From: Marinifilum sp. D714
GTDB lineage: Bacteria > Bacteroidota > Bacteroidia > Bacteroidales > Marinifilaceae
Length of the DNA stretch: 64,000 nt
Direction of reading: 5' to 3'
Assembly: GCF_030851345.1 (NCBI RefSeq)
Contig: NZ_JALPNU010000007.1
Location: 1-64,000, forward strand
The translations under genes were made by a program, and so were the position numbers. The notes under the pieces are model-generated. The model had not been told where the DNA came from. It saw nothing but the letters and a program-made list of their open reading frames with translations, and made no database searches. Every line of letters starts with the position of its first letter. Positions within the stretch are counted from its first letter, which is position 1. This document shows positions 33,624 to 42,479 of the stretch, piece after piece.

Positions 33624-34610
33624 ATGATAAGCGAAAAATCCTTTAAATCTCTCAAAAAAGAATTAACGAATTCTTCGGTAGTATTCACAAAAGGAGATGG
33701 TGGTTATCAATTTAGTTTCAATAATTATGATGATTTGATATCATACAAATACAAACTGAATCACTTGCATCTTGAATTTGTGGATGAACTGCATACCAAC
33801 CTCAATGTTTTCTCAGACAGCAATCAAGCTCTGGCATATCTCGATAAACAACTTGAGATTTTTACACTGCTTAAAAAGCAGATAAAAAATGGTTTAAACG
33901 ATATTCCTTACCATATAAATACCACTGTCACGTCCGGACAAAATCCTTCAATTCAATGTGTCGGAAATGAATTTATTGGAGCGGAATATTTAGTAGGTTT
34001 CCTAAAGCACCAGCAAAAAGTCATTAAGGAATCGATTAGAATCATAAAAGCCCTCATACGCAAAAAAAACAATTTGCAGGATGAGGAAGCAAGCCAAATA
34101 GATTGGAAAGATCAAATCAAAGACCTTTATCCTTATTTAAGTAAAATCAAGGATCAACTGGAGCAGATTGCATTGCCATCGGAGAAAGTGGAATACCTCA
34201 AAAATGCAAAGAGAAACATTGGTGAAGAGTTAAAAGCAAAAGGAATTGATATTCACAATAGTTTGTTTTCTTTCATTATCGACATCCACATTGGCAGCTG
34301 CAAGGAAATGTTGCTTCGCGAAAATAATTCAATAAACAGTAATGGAAAACCTCAACTGAAAATATACTGGAATGCTTCTAAAACAGATTTTCTGGAACTT
34401 CTTTTTGCCCTAACAAAAATTGGAATAATCACTGATGAGGAAGGTAATCCTATTCCCAGAAACCAGTTGATAGAATACCTTGTAGCAATTTTCAATTTAG
34501 ATGAAATGAAAGACTTCGAAAGTCGAATTACAAAGCTCATCGACAGAAAGGAACCAGCATCTTTCTTGAAGAAACTTCAGGAAGAAATCGAATTGAGTGC
34601 TAAGATGTAA
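33624..34610 (+). CDS. RteC-like protein of Bacteroidota mobile elements
   Basis: The 328-residue protein (start MISEKSFKSL; an upstream TTG at 33600 is possible) ends in IYWNASKTDFLELLFALTKI and FLKKLQEEIELSAKM. That pattern of Trp, Ser-Lys-x-Asp, Glu-Leu, and a final Phe-Leu helix resembles the RteC C-terminal domain. RteC proteins of Bacteroides conjugative transposons activate excision genes. The N-terminal part is coiled-coil-like (FLKHQQKVIKESIRIIKALI). Being next to the integrase fits a regulator of excision. Similarity is by eye, and the protein may be only distantly related. Confidence 0.65.
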   Translation: MISEKSFKSLKKELTNSSVVFTKGDGGYQFSFNNYDDLISYKYKLNHLHLEFVDELHTNLNVFSDSNQALAYLDKQLEIFTLLKKQIKNGLNDIPYHINTTVTSGQNPSIQCVGNEFIGAEYLVGFLKHQQKVIKESIRIIKALIRKKNNLQDEEASQIDWKDQIKDLYPYLSKIKDQLEQIALPSEKVEYLKNAKRNIGEELKAKGIDIHNSLFSFIIDIHIGSCKEMLLRENNSINSNGKPQLKIYWNASKTDFLELLFALTKIGIITDEEGNPIPRNQLIEYLVAIFNLDEMKDFESRITKLIDRKEPASFLKKLQEEIELSAKM

Positions 34611-34715
34611 TGCATCTTTTTGCTTTCAACTTGTATCCAACTTGAATCTTTTTTGAAGCATTCACAGGTAGAATGATGTAAATTTCAGTTTCCTGATATT
34701 TTTTTAAGTCATCCC

Positions 34716-34759
34716 AATGATGCCATTTTTCTAGCCATCTGGCAATAAATGGCATCATT
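34716..34759. repeat. Perfect 13-bp inverted repeat
   Basis: AATGATGCCATTT (34716-34728) and AAATGGCATCATT (34747-34759) are perfect inverted copies separated by 18 bases. They lie 83 bases before the ATG of the excisionase-like gene. It could be an operator for the RteC-like or HTH protein, or a weak terminator; there is no T run. The spacing suits two adjacent helical faces. Confidence 0.5.
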
Positions 34760-34842
34760 TTCTAAAAAGACGCTACCATACAAGTTGGATGATTCTATCG
34801 CACATCATTTTTAAAATTGTTGTAAACAAATTTGATTACAAC

Positions 34843-35130
34843 ATGAGCAACCAAGACGCTACCCTTAAAATGTTTCTCTCCATTAACGAGAAAATTACTT
34901 CTATTGAGAAGCAAGTGAGACAACTATCACTCAAAGAAAGAAATCCACTGGGAGATACCTATCTTGATACTGATGAAGTATGCGAACTCCTAAAAATCTG
35001 CAAACGAACACTGCAGAAACATCGCGATGAGGCTTCGATAGCCTACATCCAGTTTGGAGGCAAAACCCTCTACAAAAAGACCGACATTCAAGATCTCCTC
35101 GAGAAACACTACCAACACGCTATCTCTTAA
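34843..35130 (+). CDS. Excisionase-like helix-turn-helix protein
   Basis: I start at MSNQDATLKM (34843), giving 95 residues. The core YLDTDEVCELLKICKRTLQK then IAYIQFGGKTLYKKTDIQDL is a MerR/excisionase-type winged helix-turn-helix (HTH_17), very common next to integrases in Bacteroidota elements. An N-terminal coiled coil (NEKITSIEKQVRQLSLKE) precedes it. It probably bends DNA at the att region to direct excision, or regulates the early genes. Confidence 0.82.
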   Translation: MSNQDATLKMFLSINEKITSIEKQVRQLSLKERNPLGDTYLDTDEVCELLKICKRTLQKHRDEASIAYIQFGGKTLYKKTDIQDLLEKHYQHAIS

Positions 35131-35136
35131 GGATGC

Positions 35137-35151
35137 TGAGCGTAGTCGAAG
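35137..35151 (+). repeat. TGAGCG(A/T)AGTCGAAG dispersed repeat
   Basis: TGAGCGTAGTCGAAG follows the excisionase-like gene. Related copies lie at about 36725, 42144-42245 (inside hsdM) and 56368. This family is widespread in Bacteroidota genomes. I see it here only inside the island. Confidence 0.7.
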
Positions 35152-35262
35152 CATTGGATTTTGGGATTTGAATTTTGGAGCTTGAAAATTACTCCTTTAT
35201 CCTTATTCCTTAGTCTATCTTCCTTTAACCTTTATACTTAATACTTTTTACTTGTGATATCC

Positions 35263-36003
35263 ATGAACATCCCCATCGAGCTTTTGGTCTTTGCACTTTC
35301 AAAGCGCAAAGTAAACCAGGTGCGACTCTACCTTTATCTGAAGAGTCAGTGCTCGGGATATCTGCCATGGAACCAGGAAACAATTGAAAAAATCAAGAGA
35401 AATCTTTCTATTAAAGAAACCAGGACCATTCACAATAACCTCAATTGGCTATTGAAAAACTCCTGGGTAATAATGAATTCGAAACGAGGAGTCATACGTG
35501 TAGTCAGTTATCTTGTACTTTCTAAAAAGCTACAATTCCATTCTGCTACCGGAGCACTTTTTGATACATCACAATTTCATAATTTCCGGCCTTTCATATA
35601 TGCTGCTGTACTCACATATTATCTCAAGTACAGGCATAGGATAGCAAGACAATCGGAACGAAAAAAAGGGCGTTCCATTACGAATTGTAGCTTCCACGAA
35701 ATGCCTGCACAATACCTGGCCAGTATTCTCAAACTCGGTAAATCAACTACTACGCGTTACCGACAAAAGGCCTGGGATGCCGGATTTATAAAAATGAAAC
35801 ACCGGTACAAACCACTATATATCCCTCTCGATGAACTCGAGTTTTGTCGCATTTATGGTGATGAGGAAGCCTGGCAACTGGTTATTCACAATAATCAGGT
35901 CATGGTCCAGCTTTCCAACGCCATAACCAGCTACGTGCGTCTGCGTACAAAACCCGCATTGAAGAAGTGTATCTACTCCAGGGAAAAAGTGGACCCGTTA
36001 TAA
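35263..36003 (+). CDS. Putative winged-helix replication/regulatory protein
   Basis: The 246-residue protein (ATG at 35263; a GTG three codons earlier is possible) has two helix-turn-helix-like parts. The first is near residue 45 (NQETIEKIKRNLSIKETRTI, HNNLNWLLKNSWVI) and the second near 150 (QYLASILKLGKSTTTRYRQK, AWDAGFIKM). The layout recalls winged-helix domains of replication initiators or plasmid regulators, but I cannot name the family. It is the third gene of the island's integration/regulation module. Composition shifts to higher GC toward its end and in the 136 bases after it, which hold a CCAGAT/ATCTGG hairpin. Confidence 0.55.
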   Translation: MNIPIELLVFALSKRKVNQVRLYLYLKSQCSGYLPWNQETIEKIKRNLSIKETRTIHNNLNWLLKNSWVIMNSKRGVIRVVSYLVLSKKLQFHSATGALFDTSQFHNFRPFIYAAVLTYYLKYRHRIARQSERKKGRSITNCSFHEMPAQYLASILKLGKSTTTRYRQKAWDAGFIKMKHRYKPLYIPLDELEFCRIYGDEEAWQLVIHNNQVMVQLSNAITSYVRLRTKPALKKCIYSREKVDPL

Positions 36004-36139
36004 GAAGGGATCCTAAGGGAAGACTGCGATAGCAGAAATTCCCGCAAGGATCCCGTAGGGAAACGCCACGGCGTGTCCAATTCAAATGGCCGCCAGATTT
36101 ATCTGGTGCGAAACGTAATTCGTAATTAAAACAATACTC

Positions 36140-36718
36140 ATGAATAATCTTAAACACTACCTTACAAACCTCCACTTCCAAATAAACCTCCTCATCAGCT
36201 TCTTTTTGGAAAATAGCTCTTTATTGTCCAACGAGATAATTTCCCTCATGGACAAAACCCAGTTGGAACTCCACGACCTCATGGAAATAAAAGGAGAGTT
36301 GGAGAGCAAGTTGAATTGCTTCGAAAACATCGAAACAATTTGCAAGCACCCACGATATTTTAACATCGAAAAGCCATCAGAATTAATTCAATTCTACACT
36401 TCAAAAGAATGCTTCAGAAAAAACACCTATGCCTTGAATACATTCCTGGCATATGCTAATTCCTTTGCTCAGGCAATGCACAAATCAAACCTCGAGGTCA
36501 TTGAAAATTTACCACCCTTGTACCAATCCATTTTGAACCACAGCAGGAAAAATAGGAGAGAAGGATTTAGAGAAGCTTTGGCCAAGATTGTTTACGAACA
36601 TCCATATCCTGAAATTCTAACTGCAGAGTACATCCGCATCACAACATTAATAGCCGACTTGGCCAAATCTAAAACAGCCCTCAATTATTTCATCTCAACC
36701 TTGGAGCAGCAATTTTAA
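36140..36718 (+). CDS. Hypothetical helical protein of the island
   Basis: This 192-residue protein is almost all alpha-helical. A heptad region lies at about 30-70 (EIISLMDKTQLELHDLMEIK, GELESKLNCF), followed by a helical bundle (TFLAYANSFAQAMHKSNLEV). There is no signal peptide, membrane segment or known motif. It closes the group of short genes after the integrase and is separated from the defence operon by repeats and a hairpin. I do not recognise it. Confidence 0.55.
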   Translation: MNNLKHYLTNLHFQINLLISFFLENSSLLSNEIISLMDKTQLELHDLMEIKGELESKLNCFENIETICKHPRYFNIEKPSELIQFYTSKECFRKNTYALNTFLAYANSFAQAMHKSNLEVIENLPPLYQSILNHSRKNRREGFREALAKIVYEHPYPEILTAEYIRITTLIADLAKSKTALNYFISTLEQQF

Positions 36719-36720
36719 TT

Positions 36721-36826
36721 GGTAGCTGAGCGAAGTCGAAGCTTGAATTCCAACTTTGCTGGTCCCGACCCTTCGGGATTCGACTTTCAAAAACAAGAAA
36801 ACCTCCCCAAAACAGGGAGGTCCTTT
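36721..36826. repeat. Dispersed repeat and hairpin before the defence operon
   Basis: TGAGCGAAGTCGAAG near 36726 is another copy of the TGAGCG repeat. Downstream, ACCTCCC and GGGAGGT (about 36803-36822) form a strong stem around CAAAACA. On the minus strand it runs into TTTTCTTGTTTTT, so it may stop transcription arriving from the right. It separates the integration module from the defence operon, whose own promoter should lie in 36830-36981. Confidence 0.6.
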
Positions 36827-36981
36827 ACAACTATTAACTACGGTTAATATTAATTATTTACGACATTAAAGGTAAAGAAAAATTATTTCTGAGTAATAAA
36901 TTTTTTATGCTTATTCTTTTCTTCTATTCAATTTTACTTAAATTTGATCAACCCAAAAGTAAAACTTAGAAAAAGAATAGC

Positions 36982-37818
36982 ATGAGAGGCAAAACAATCC
37001 AAGTCTTCCTTACAGATGGTTCCCCGCGTGGCATCAAACTAGCCGAGATAACCTCTAATATAGAACAAGCAATCTTCATTCCTCGCAGCAAGATGAACGA
37101 AGCCTCCAAGAGAAAAGAAGTAAGCCGTCCAGGCATCTATTTTCTTTTTGGCAAAAATGGAGAAGATGCAAAAACATTGGTTTATATCGGACAATCTCGT
37201 AATTGCTTAGATCGCATAAAAACCCACGATCAAAAGAAAGACTTCTGGAACTATGCCGTTTTAATTATTTCGAAAACCGAAAGTTTTACCCAAACTCATG
37301 TAGAATATCTGGAGGAGCTGGCAATCACAAAAGCTACGGAAGCCAATCGTTATGCATTGGAGAATTCTGTGAATCCAAGAAAATTCAAGGTTCCGGAAAC
37401 CATGGAAGCCGACTTGCTGGACAATTTTGACACAATCAAAATCTTGCTCTCAACATTAGGATTTCCTCTATTTGACACAATTGAGAAAGAAGAAAAATCC
37501 AAAGAGCTATTGTTTTGCAAGGGAAAGGAAGCTCTAGCCGAAGGCGAATACAAAGAAGATGGTTTTGTGGTTTTCAAGGGATCTAAAGCCAATAAAGAAC
37601 TAGCTCCTGCATGTAATAATTGGATAAAAAAACATAGAGCCAATTTAATTGAGAGAAAGGTGTTATTAGAAAAAAATGGTGTTCTCATTTTTCAAGAGAA
37701 TGAAATCTTTAACTCACCAAGCTCCGCAGCAACACAAGTGTTAGGTCGTAATGCCAATGGTTGGACAGAATGGAAGGATAAAAAAGGAAAGACACTAGAT
37801 GAGCTGAAAAGAAAATAA
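36982..37818 (+). CDS. GIY-YIG nuclease with DUF4357 domain
   Basis: In this 278-residue protein GIYFLFG (about 51-57) and LVYIGQSRN (about 69-77) form the GIY-YIG signature, with the following Arg (DRIKTHDQ) and Glu (VEYLEELAI) in place. The C-terminal half has DUF4357 features (LFCKGKEALAEGEYKEDGFV, SPSSAATQVLGRNANGWTEW). This two-domain protein is often found beside type I restriction loci. It is the first gene of the nine-gene operon, 24 bases before the DUF6119 gene. It may be an accessory nuclease restricting incoming DNA, or a selfish endonuclease carried along. Confidence 0.85.
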   Translation: MRGKTIQVFLTDGSPRGIKLAEITSNIEQAIFIPRSKMNEASKRKEVSRPGIYFLFGKNGEDAKTLVYIGQSRNCLDRIKTHDQKKDFWNYAVLIISKTESFTQTHVEYLEELAITKATEANRYALENSVNPRKFKVPETMEADLLDNFDTIKILLSTLGFPLFDTIEKEEKSKELLFCKGKEALAEGEYKEDGFVVFKGSKANKELAPACNNWIKKHRANLIERKVLLEKNGVLIFQENEIFNSPSSAATQVLGRNANGWTEWKDKKGKTLDELKRK

Positions 37819-37842
37819 ATATAACCTAAAACCAATTCTATA

Positions 37843-39492
37843 ATGGCTTCCGCAATAAAAGATAAGAAATCTATTTCGTTAAGAGTCTGTATGCTTAAAT
37901 CAAAGTATAAAGGGAAACTTGGCTATCAGAAATTTATGTCCGACGGTTTAGAGTGTACATCATATAAACTAAATCCTAAGTTTGATATTGATGGGATTCT
38001 GTTGGTTAAAGAGGCATTCGATACACAACCGAAATGGAAAGAATTTATTCAGGAGGCAGTAGAAGAAGAAATAAAGAGATTGAATTCTAAAAGCTGTTCC
38101 GCAGTTCTGTTTGTAAAAAGGAAGAAATATACTTTAGCCTATATATTTGGGTATGGTAGGTTTATGATTGATCCAAAATATTTGGTGACAGATTTCGGAA
38201 TAAAAACAGCCTTAAATAGTATCGATCATAACAGCCTTCGAAGTGTTGATATGTTTTCATTAGATGAGCAACCCGTTCAAAAAAGAGCTCAAGCAGCACG
38301 AAGTGCAGATATGAATGTTTTTGGATTGGATCCTACAAGAGATATTTTAAAATCTGTAACTGGAACTTCAAGAGAAGATGTTTCATTTAGAAACATCACA
38401 GGAGGAGATGCTTTTTTTGCATTCAATAGTGATATGAAATTCTCTGATATTGCTAAAATTTCTGACCAACTAATAAAATTGTATAAGAAGGATGATTACA
38501 AGGAAAATTTCTCTTGGGTTGATAATTTAAGAAGGTTAAGGAATGAAGGAAAAATAAAAAAGTTGAATGAAGTTGTATTGAAGAATATATTAGAAAAAGA
38601 TACATCACGTACATTCCTAACACTACCAGAAATTATTTCATGGGACAAAGTTGATGGGTTTTCTTACACTAGAAAAAAAGGTAATATAAATCCATCATTG
38701 GATATAAGAGATTACTATGATGCAATTGATGTGGATAGTTATAATGAAGATCGACTTAAAGGAGATAAGGTTTTTGTTCATGAATGTAATTCAACGCCGA
38801 TGCAATTTTCTTTGTCAAAATGTCTTTATACTGAAATTGAAGAGAAAGAGAATACTTATGTGTTGTTCATGGGAGATTGGTTTGAAGTAGAGAATGATTT
38901 TTTAAAAGTAATTGATGAAGAGTTAGCACAAATTAATCAATCTGATTTTCCTTTTTCACCTGTTCACAAATGGAGAGAACATACAAAAAAAGGAGAGGTG
39001 ATTAAAATTGAAACAGAAGGCGAGTACAATGAACGAGTTTGCAAAGAAACTGGATTTTATCTTTTAGATAAGAAAATGATCAAAACTAAAATGATGTCAT
39101 CTTCAATTGAGGTTTGCGACATACTTACTCCAAAGAAACAGTTGATTCACGTAAAGCATAAAAAGGGTGGATCTTCTAGTTTGAGTCATTTATTTGCACA
39201 AGGGTATGTTTCTGCAGAATCTTTACTTTCAGATAAAGAACTTAGAAAATTGGCTAGAGCTAAGTTAAGAGAAGTTCATGCAGATTCAAATATGATTCCA
39301 CTAGATAAATTAAAAAGTAGCGAGTATGAAATCAGCTTTTTGATTTTGGGTTATAAATCGAATGAGAATATTGCAACTCGTTTACCTTTTTTTAGCAAAA
39401 TTAATCTGTTTAGAATCAATAGAACATTACAACAAAAGGGATTTCAGGTTTCTATTGCTGGATGTGGCTATAAAGAAATAGCCAAACAATAA
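37843..39492 (+). CDS. TIGR04141/DUF6119 sporadically distributed protein
   Basis: This 549-residue protein matches the TIGR04141/DUF6119 family, with its start SISLRVCMLKSKYKGKLGYQ, middle SVTGTSREDVSFRNITGGDA and C-terminal RLPFFSKINLFRINRTLQQK. The family is scattered among bacteria, usually in restriction or mobile islands. The region KKQLIHVKHKKGGSSSLSHL near 430-450 (lysines, His, Ser-rich) resembles a nuclease-like half, but no proven active site is known to me. It is the second gene of the operon, with short spacers on both sides. Function is unknown; a defence role is inferred from location. Confidence 0.75.
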   Translation: MASAIKDKKSISLRVCMLKSKYKGKLGYQKFMSDGLECTSYKLNPKFDIDGILLVKEAFDTQPKWKEFIQEAVEEEIKRLNSKSCSAVLFVKRKKYTLAYIFGYGRFMIDPKYLVTDFGIKTALNSIDHNSLRSVDMFSLDEQPVQKRAQAARSADMNVFGLDPTRDILKSVTGTSREDVSFRNITGGDAFFAFNSDMKFSDIAKISDQLIKLYKKDDYKENFSWVDNLRRLRNEGKIKKLNEVVLKNILEKDTSRTFLTLPEIISWDKVDGFSYTRKKGNINPSLDIRDYYDAIDVDSYNEDRLKGDKVFVHECNSTPMQFSLSKCLYTEIEEKENTYVLFMGDWFEVENDFLKVIDEELAQINQSDFPFSPVHKWREHTKKGEVIKIETEGEYNERVCKETGFYLLDKKMIKTKMMSSSIEVCDILTPKKQLIHVKHKKGGSSSLSHLFAQGYVSAESLLSDKELRKLARAKLREVHADSNMIPLDKLKSSEYEISFLILGYKSNENIATRLPFFSKINLFRINRTLQQKGFQVSIAGCGYKEIAKQ

Positions 39493-39505
39493 AATAAGTC
39501 AATAA

Positions 39506-40654
39506 ATGAACATGGAACAACTGCAAGCTTTTCTTGAAAAAGCAGATATCCCTATAATAAAAGCCAAACCCAAAACCTTTTTGGGGATAGCCAAGCAACC
39601 TCATTACGAGAATGTGCTCTCCAATATTTATGCTTTCTTTTTTAAGAAAAGTGAAGAGCATGGATTTACAGATCTATTTATTAAAAGTTTCTTGAATTTA
39701 GTGAAAAATAAAAAATCTGATAAATGCTTCTCTTTTGAATATTTCGGAATACATACCGAATTCCCAACAGACGATGGAGGACGCATTGATCTGTTACTCA
39801 AAAATGATAGTGAGGCCATTATTATAGAAAATAAGGTTTATCATATTCTAAATAATAAACTGCATGATTATTGGGATACAATTAGAGTGAAAAATAAAAT
39901 TGGTGTCGTACTATCTCTTAGAAAAATTCCATACACTGGGAATGAGAATTTTATTAACATCACCCATCTGGAGTTAATGGAAGAGGTAATGAGGAATTTG
40001 AATATTTATAAAGAACAAGCATCACCGAAATATTTGATTTTTCTGGAAGATCTACATCAAAACATTAAGAACTTAAGTTTGAGTCATATGAAAGTTGAGG
40101 AATTAGAACTGTTTTTGCTGAATAAAGACAAAATCAATCAATTGGTTAAATATCGCAGAAATATTCAAGTTCATGTGGAAGATGAAATTGCAAAAGCATG
40201 TAAAGAACTAGGTGGTAATTTGAAATTGGCCAAACCAAAAGATAAGAATAGAGGAAAAAGATTGAGATATATGATTTCTCCAAGTCATAAAGATTTAGTG
40301 ATTACTGTAGTGTATGGAGAATTGCTGAATGAAGTTGGAGGTCAATTGCATCTAATTGTGGAGATGAGAAATAAATTATTAAATGATCGCGAACAATATC
40401 GCAACATTCAGTTTCCAGCTATAACAGATGACGTGAGACGAGATGACTTCTTTGAAATTAAGGATCAAAACTACGAACATTTCGCAAGTAAATCTTATGA
40501 TTTGGGACTGGAAAATTTTCATGATTTAAACTTATTTATCGTACGCAAACTCAAAGAAGATGGTTTGTACTCAGTATATACTCACTTGAATAGCTACATA
40601 AAAGAGAGCAGGAAAGAAAAACAAAAAAGAAATCCTCAACCAGTCGAACAATAA
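39506..40654 (+). CDS. PD-(D/E)XK nuclease family protein
   Basis: In this 382-residue protein the core DDGGRIDLLLKND then SEAIIIENKVYH gives the PD-(D/E)XK pattern: Asp of RIDLLL, then Glu and Lys of IENK, at about 93-111. A beta-rich C-terminal domain (RYMISPSHKDLVITVVYGEL) may bind the substrate. It lies 13 bases after the DUF6119 gene and 49 before hsdM. This is not the HsdR nuclease, which is intact downstream, so the operon encodes at least three nuclease-type proteins. Confidence 0.82.
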   Translation: MNMEQLQAFLEKADIPIIKAKPKTFLGIAKQPHYENVLSNIYAFFFKKSEEHGFTDLFIKSFLNLVKNKKSDKCFSFEYFGIHTEFPTDDGGRIDLLLKNDSEAIIIENKVYHILNNKLHDYWDTIRVKNKIGVVLSLRKIPYTGNENFINITHLELMEEVMRNLNIYKEQASPKYLIFLEDLHQNIKNLSLSHMKVEELELFLLNKDKINQLVKYRRNIQVHVEDEIAKACKELGGNLKLAKPKDKNRGKRLRYMISPSHKDLVITVVYGELLNEVGGQLHLIVEMRNKLLNDREQYRNIQFPAITDDVRRDDFFEIKDQNYEHFASKSYDLGLENFHDLNLFIVRKLKEDGLYSVYTHLNSYIKESRKEKQKRNPQPVEQ

Positions 40655-40703
40655 GCTCAAATGTTAACTACATTTGTTGTCTGAATTCAAAGAAACACAA
40701 TAT

Positions 40704-42479
40704 ATGACATCTCAAGAAGAACAAAAATTCTTACAAGAACTAGATAAAAAACTCTGGACTGCAGCCGATAAACTGCGTTCAACACTTTCAGCAGCCGAAT
40801 ACAAGCATGCCGTTTTGGGCTTGATATTCGTAAAATACGTAAGCGATGCTTTCCAGAAAAGACGAACCAAACTGGAAGAACAGCTCACAGATCCAAAGCA
40901 CGAATACTATTTGCCTCGTGAGGATTTTGGTACAGATGAAGAATACCAGGAAGAACTGAATTTCGAATTGGAGGTTAGAGACTACTATACCGAGAAAAAT
41001 GTATTCTGGGTGCCTGAACGTGCCCGTTGGAGCATGTTGGAAGACAATGCAAAATTGCCTGCTGGTTCCGATCTGCCATGGAAAATAATAAACAGCAAAG
41101 GCGAAGAGGTACATGAAAAACTAAGATCGGTGGGGATATTAGTGGACAATGCCCTGGCTGCCATCGAAAAGGACAACCCAAAGCTAAAGGGAATCCTAAA
41201 CAAAACCTATGCACGTTTAAACTTGGATAACGACAAATTAGGCGATCTAATCTCCCTAATTGGAAGCATTCAACTCGATCACAAATCTTTGTCTTCCAAA
41301 GATATTTTAGGTCACGTTTACGAATACTTTTTAGGACAATTTGCCAGCGCCGAAGGAAAAAAAGGTGGTCAGTTCTACACCCCAAAATCAATCGTTAGCC
41401 TAATTGTTGAAATGTTGGAACCTTATCAAGGTAGAGTATATGACCCTGCTATGGGATCGGGAGGTTTCTTCGTACAAAGCGAAAAATTCATTAAAGAGTT
41501 TGGAGGAAAAATTGACAACATCTCCGTCTACGGACAGGAGTACAACCATACCACCTGGCAATTGGCAGCCATGAACATGGCCATCCGTGGCATCGACTTC
41601 AATTTTGGAGCGCAGCCGGCCGATACCATGAACAACGATCTGCACCCCGATTTGCGTGCCGATTACATCATGGCCAATCCCCCTTTTAACATGAAGGAGT
41701 GGTGGACAGAAAAACTGGCAAACGATGTACGTTGGAAATACGGTACTCCACCACAAAGCAACGCCAACTTTGCATGGTTGCAGCACATGATTCACCACTT
41801 AAGCCCCAATGGCTCCATGGCATTGCTATTGGCCAATGGTTCCATGAGCTCCAACACCAACAGCGAAGGAGAAATTCGAAAAGCAATTATCGAAGCCGAT
41901 TTGGTAGAATGCATGGTGGCCCTGCCAGGGCAATTGTTCACCAACACGCAAATCCCGGCATGCATCTGGTTCCTGACCAAAAACAAGGATGCCAAAGATA
42001 AAAAACGTGCCCGCCACGGCGAAGTACTTTTCATCGATGCTCGCGAAAAAGGATACATGAAAGATCGCGTACTCCGCGACTTCACCTTAGAAGACATCAA
42101 AGATATTGCCGACACCTTCCACGCTTGGCAGACTGACCCGGCCCCTGAGCGAAGTCGAAGGGAGCAGAGTCGAAGTGCCAACAGGACCCTGAGCGAAGCC
42201 GAAGGGAGCGAAGTCGAAGTGCCTGCCCTGAGCGAAGTCGAAGGGTATGAAGACATCCCAGGCTACTGCAAATCAGCCACCCTCGAAGATATCCGCAAAA
42301 ACGACCACATCCTCACACCTGGCCGCTACGTGGGGACTGCTGCCCAGGAAGAAGACACGGAACCTTTTGCCGAAAAAATGACACGACTAACAATCGAACT
42401 AAAAGAACATTTGGAAGAAGGAAACCGTCTGGAAGCTGAAATTAAAAAACAGTTGGGAGGGCTGGGATATGAGATCTGA
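40704..42479 (+). CDS. hsdM: Type I restriction-modification methyltransferase subunit HsdM
   Basis: I take the start at ATG 40704 (MTSQEEQKFL, 591 residues); an in-frame TTG at 40674 adds ten unlikely residues. It has an N-terminal HsdM_N domain (DKLRSTLSAAEYKHAVLGLI), AdoMet motif DPAMGSGGF near 247 and catalytic NPPF at 325-328. Residues about 477-516 are encoded by tandem CCTGAGCGAAG repeats and read RSRREQSRSANRTLSEAEGS onward, a low-complexity insertion not expected in HsdM. GC content is clearly higher than in the flanking genes. It overlaps hsdS by 11 bases. It methylates adenine in complex with HsdS and HsdR. Confidence 0.93.
   Translation: MTSQEEQKFLQELDKKLWTAADKLRSTLSAAEYKHAVLGLIFVKYVSDAFQKRRTKLEEQLTDPKHEYYLPREDFGTDEEYQEELNFELEVRDYYTEKNVFWVPERARWSMLEDNAKLPAGSDLPWKIINSKGEEVHEKLRSVGILVDNALAAIEKDNPKLKGILNKTYARLNLDNDKLGDLISLIGSIQLDHKSLSSKDILGHVYEYFLGQFASAEGKKGGQFYTPKSIVSLIVEMLEPYQGRVYDPAMGSGGFFVQSEKFIKEFGGKIDNISVYGQEYNHTTWQLAAMNMAIRGIDFNFGAQPADTMNNDLHPDLRADYIMANPPFNMKEWWTEKLANDVRWKYGTPPQSNANFAWLQHMIHHLSPNGSMALLLANGSMSSNTNSEGEIRKAIIEADLVECMVALPGQLFTNTQIPACIWFLTKNKDAKDKKRARHGEVLFIDAREKGYMKDRVLRDFTLEDIKDIADTFHAWQTDPAPERSRREQSRSANRTLSEAEGSEVEVPALSEVEGYEDIPGYCKSATLEDIRKNDHILTPGRYVGTAAQEEDTEPFAEKMTRLTIELKEHLEEGNRLEAEIKKQLGGLGYEI
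42144..42245 (+). repeat. Three tandem dispersed-repeat copies inside hsdM
   Basis: CCTGAGCGAAG(T/C)CGAAGGG occurs at 42144-42162, 42188-42206 and 42227-42245, with partial copies (GAGCAGAGTCGAAG, GAGCGAAGTCGAAG) between them. The total stays in frame, so the methyltransferase gains roughly 40 residues, including EAEG and LSEVEG peptides. The same repeat is intergenic elsewhere in the island, which shows it can spread into a coding region. Confidence 0.9.

Noticed and set aside
35900-36181. 93-codon minus-strand frame between island genes
   Set aside because: It runs antisense to the 35263-36003 gene, then across a repeat-rich spacer. Its Trp/Arg-rich composition comes from REP-like DNA.
11532-36320. 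18-base match GGAGAGCAAGTTGAATTG at 11532 and 36302
   Set aside because: A single short match with no extension on either side and no shared context. Probably chance.
40674-40703. TTG start ten codons upstream of hsdM
   Set aside because: The HsdM_N domain begins right after MTSQEEQ at 40704. The upstream residues are not typical of the family.
40788-42256. Several long frames antisense to hsdM
   Set aside because: They are the mirror of a GC-richer coding region with strong third-position bias. None shows a domain.
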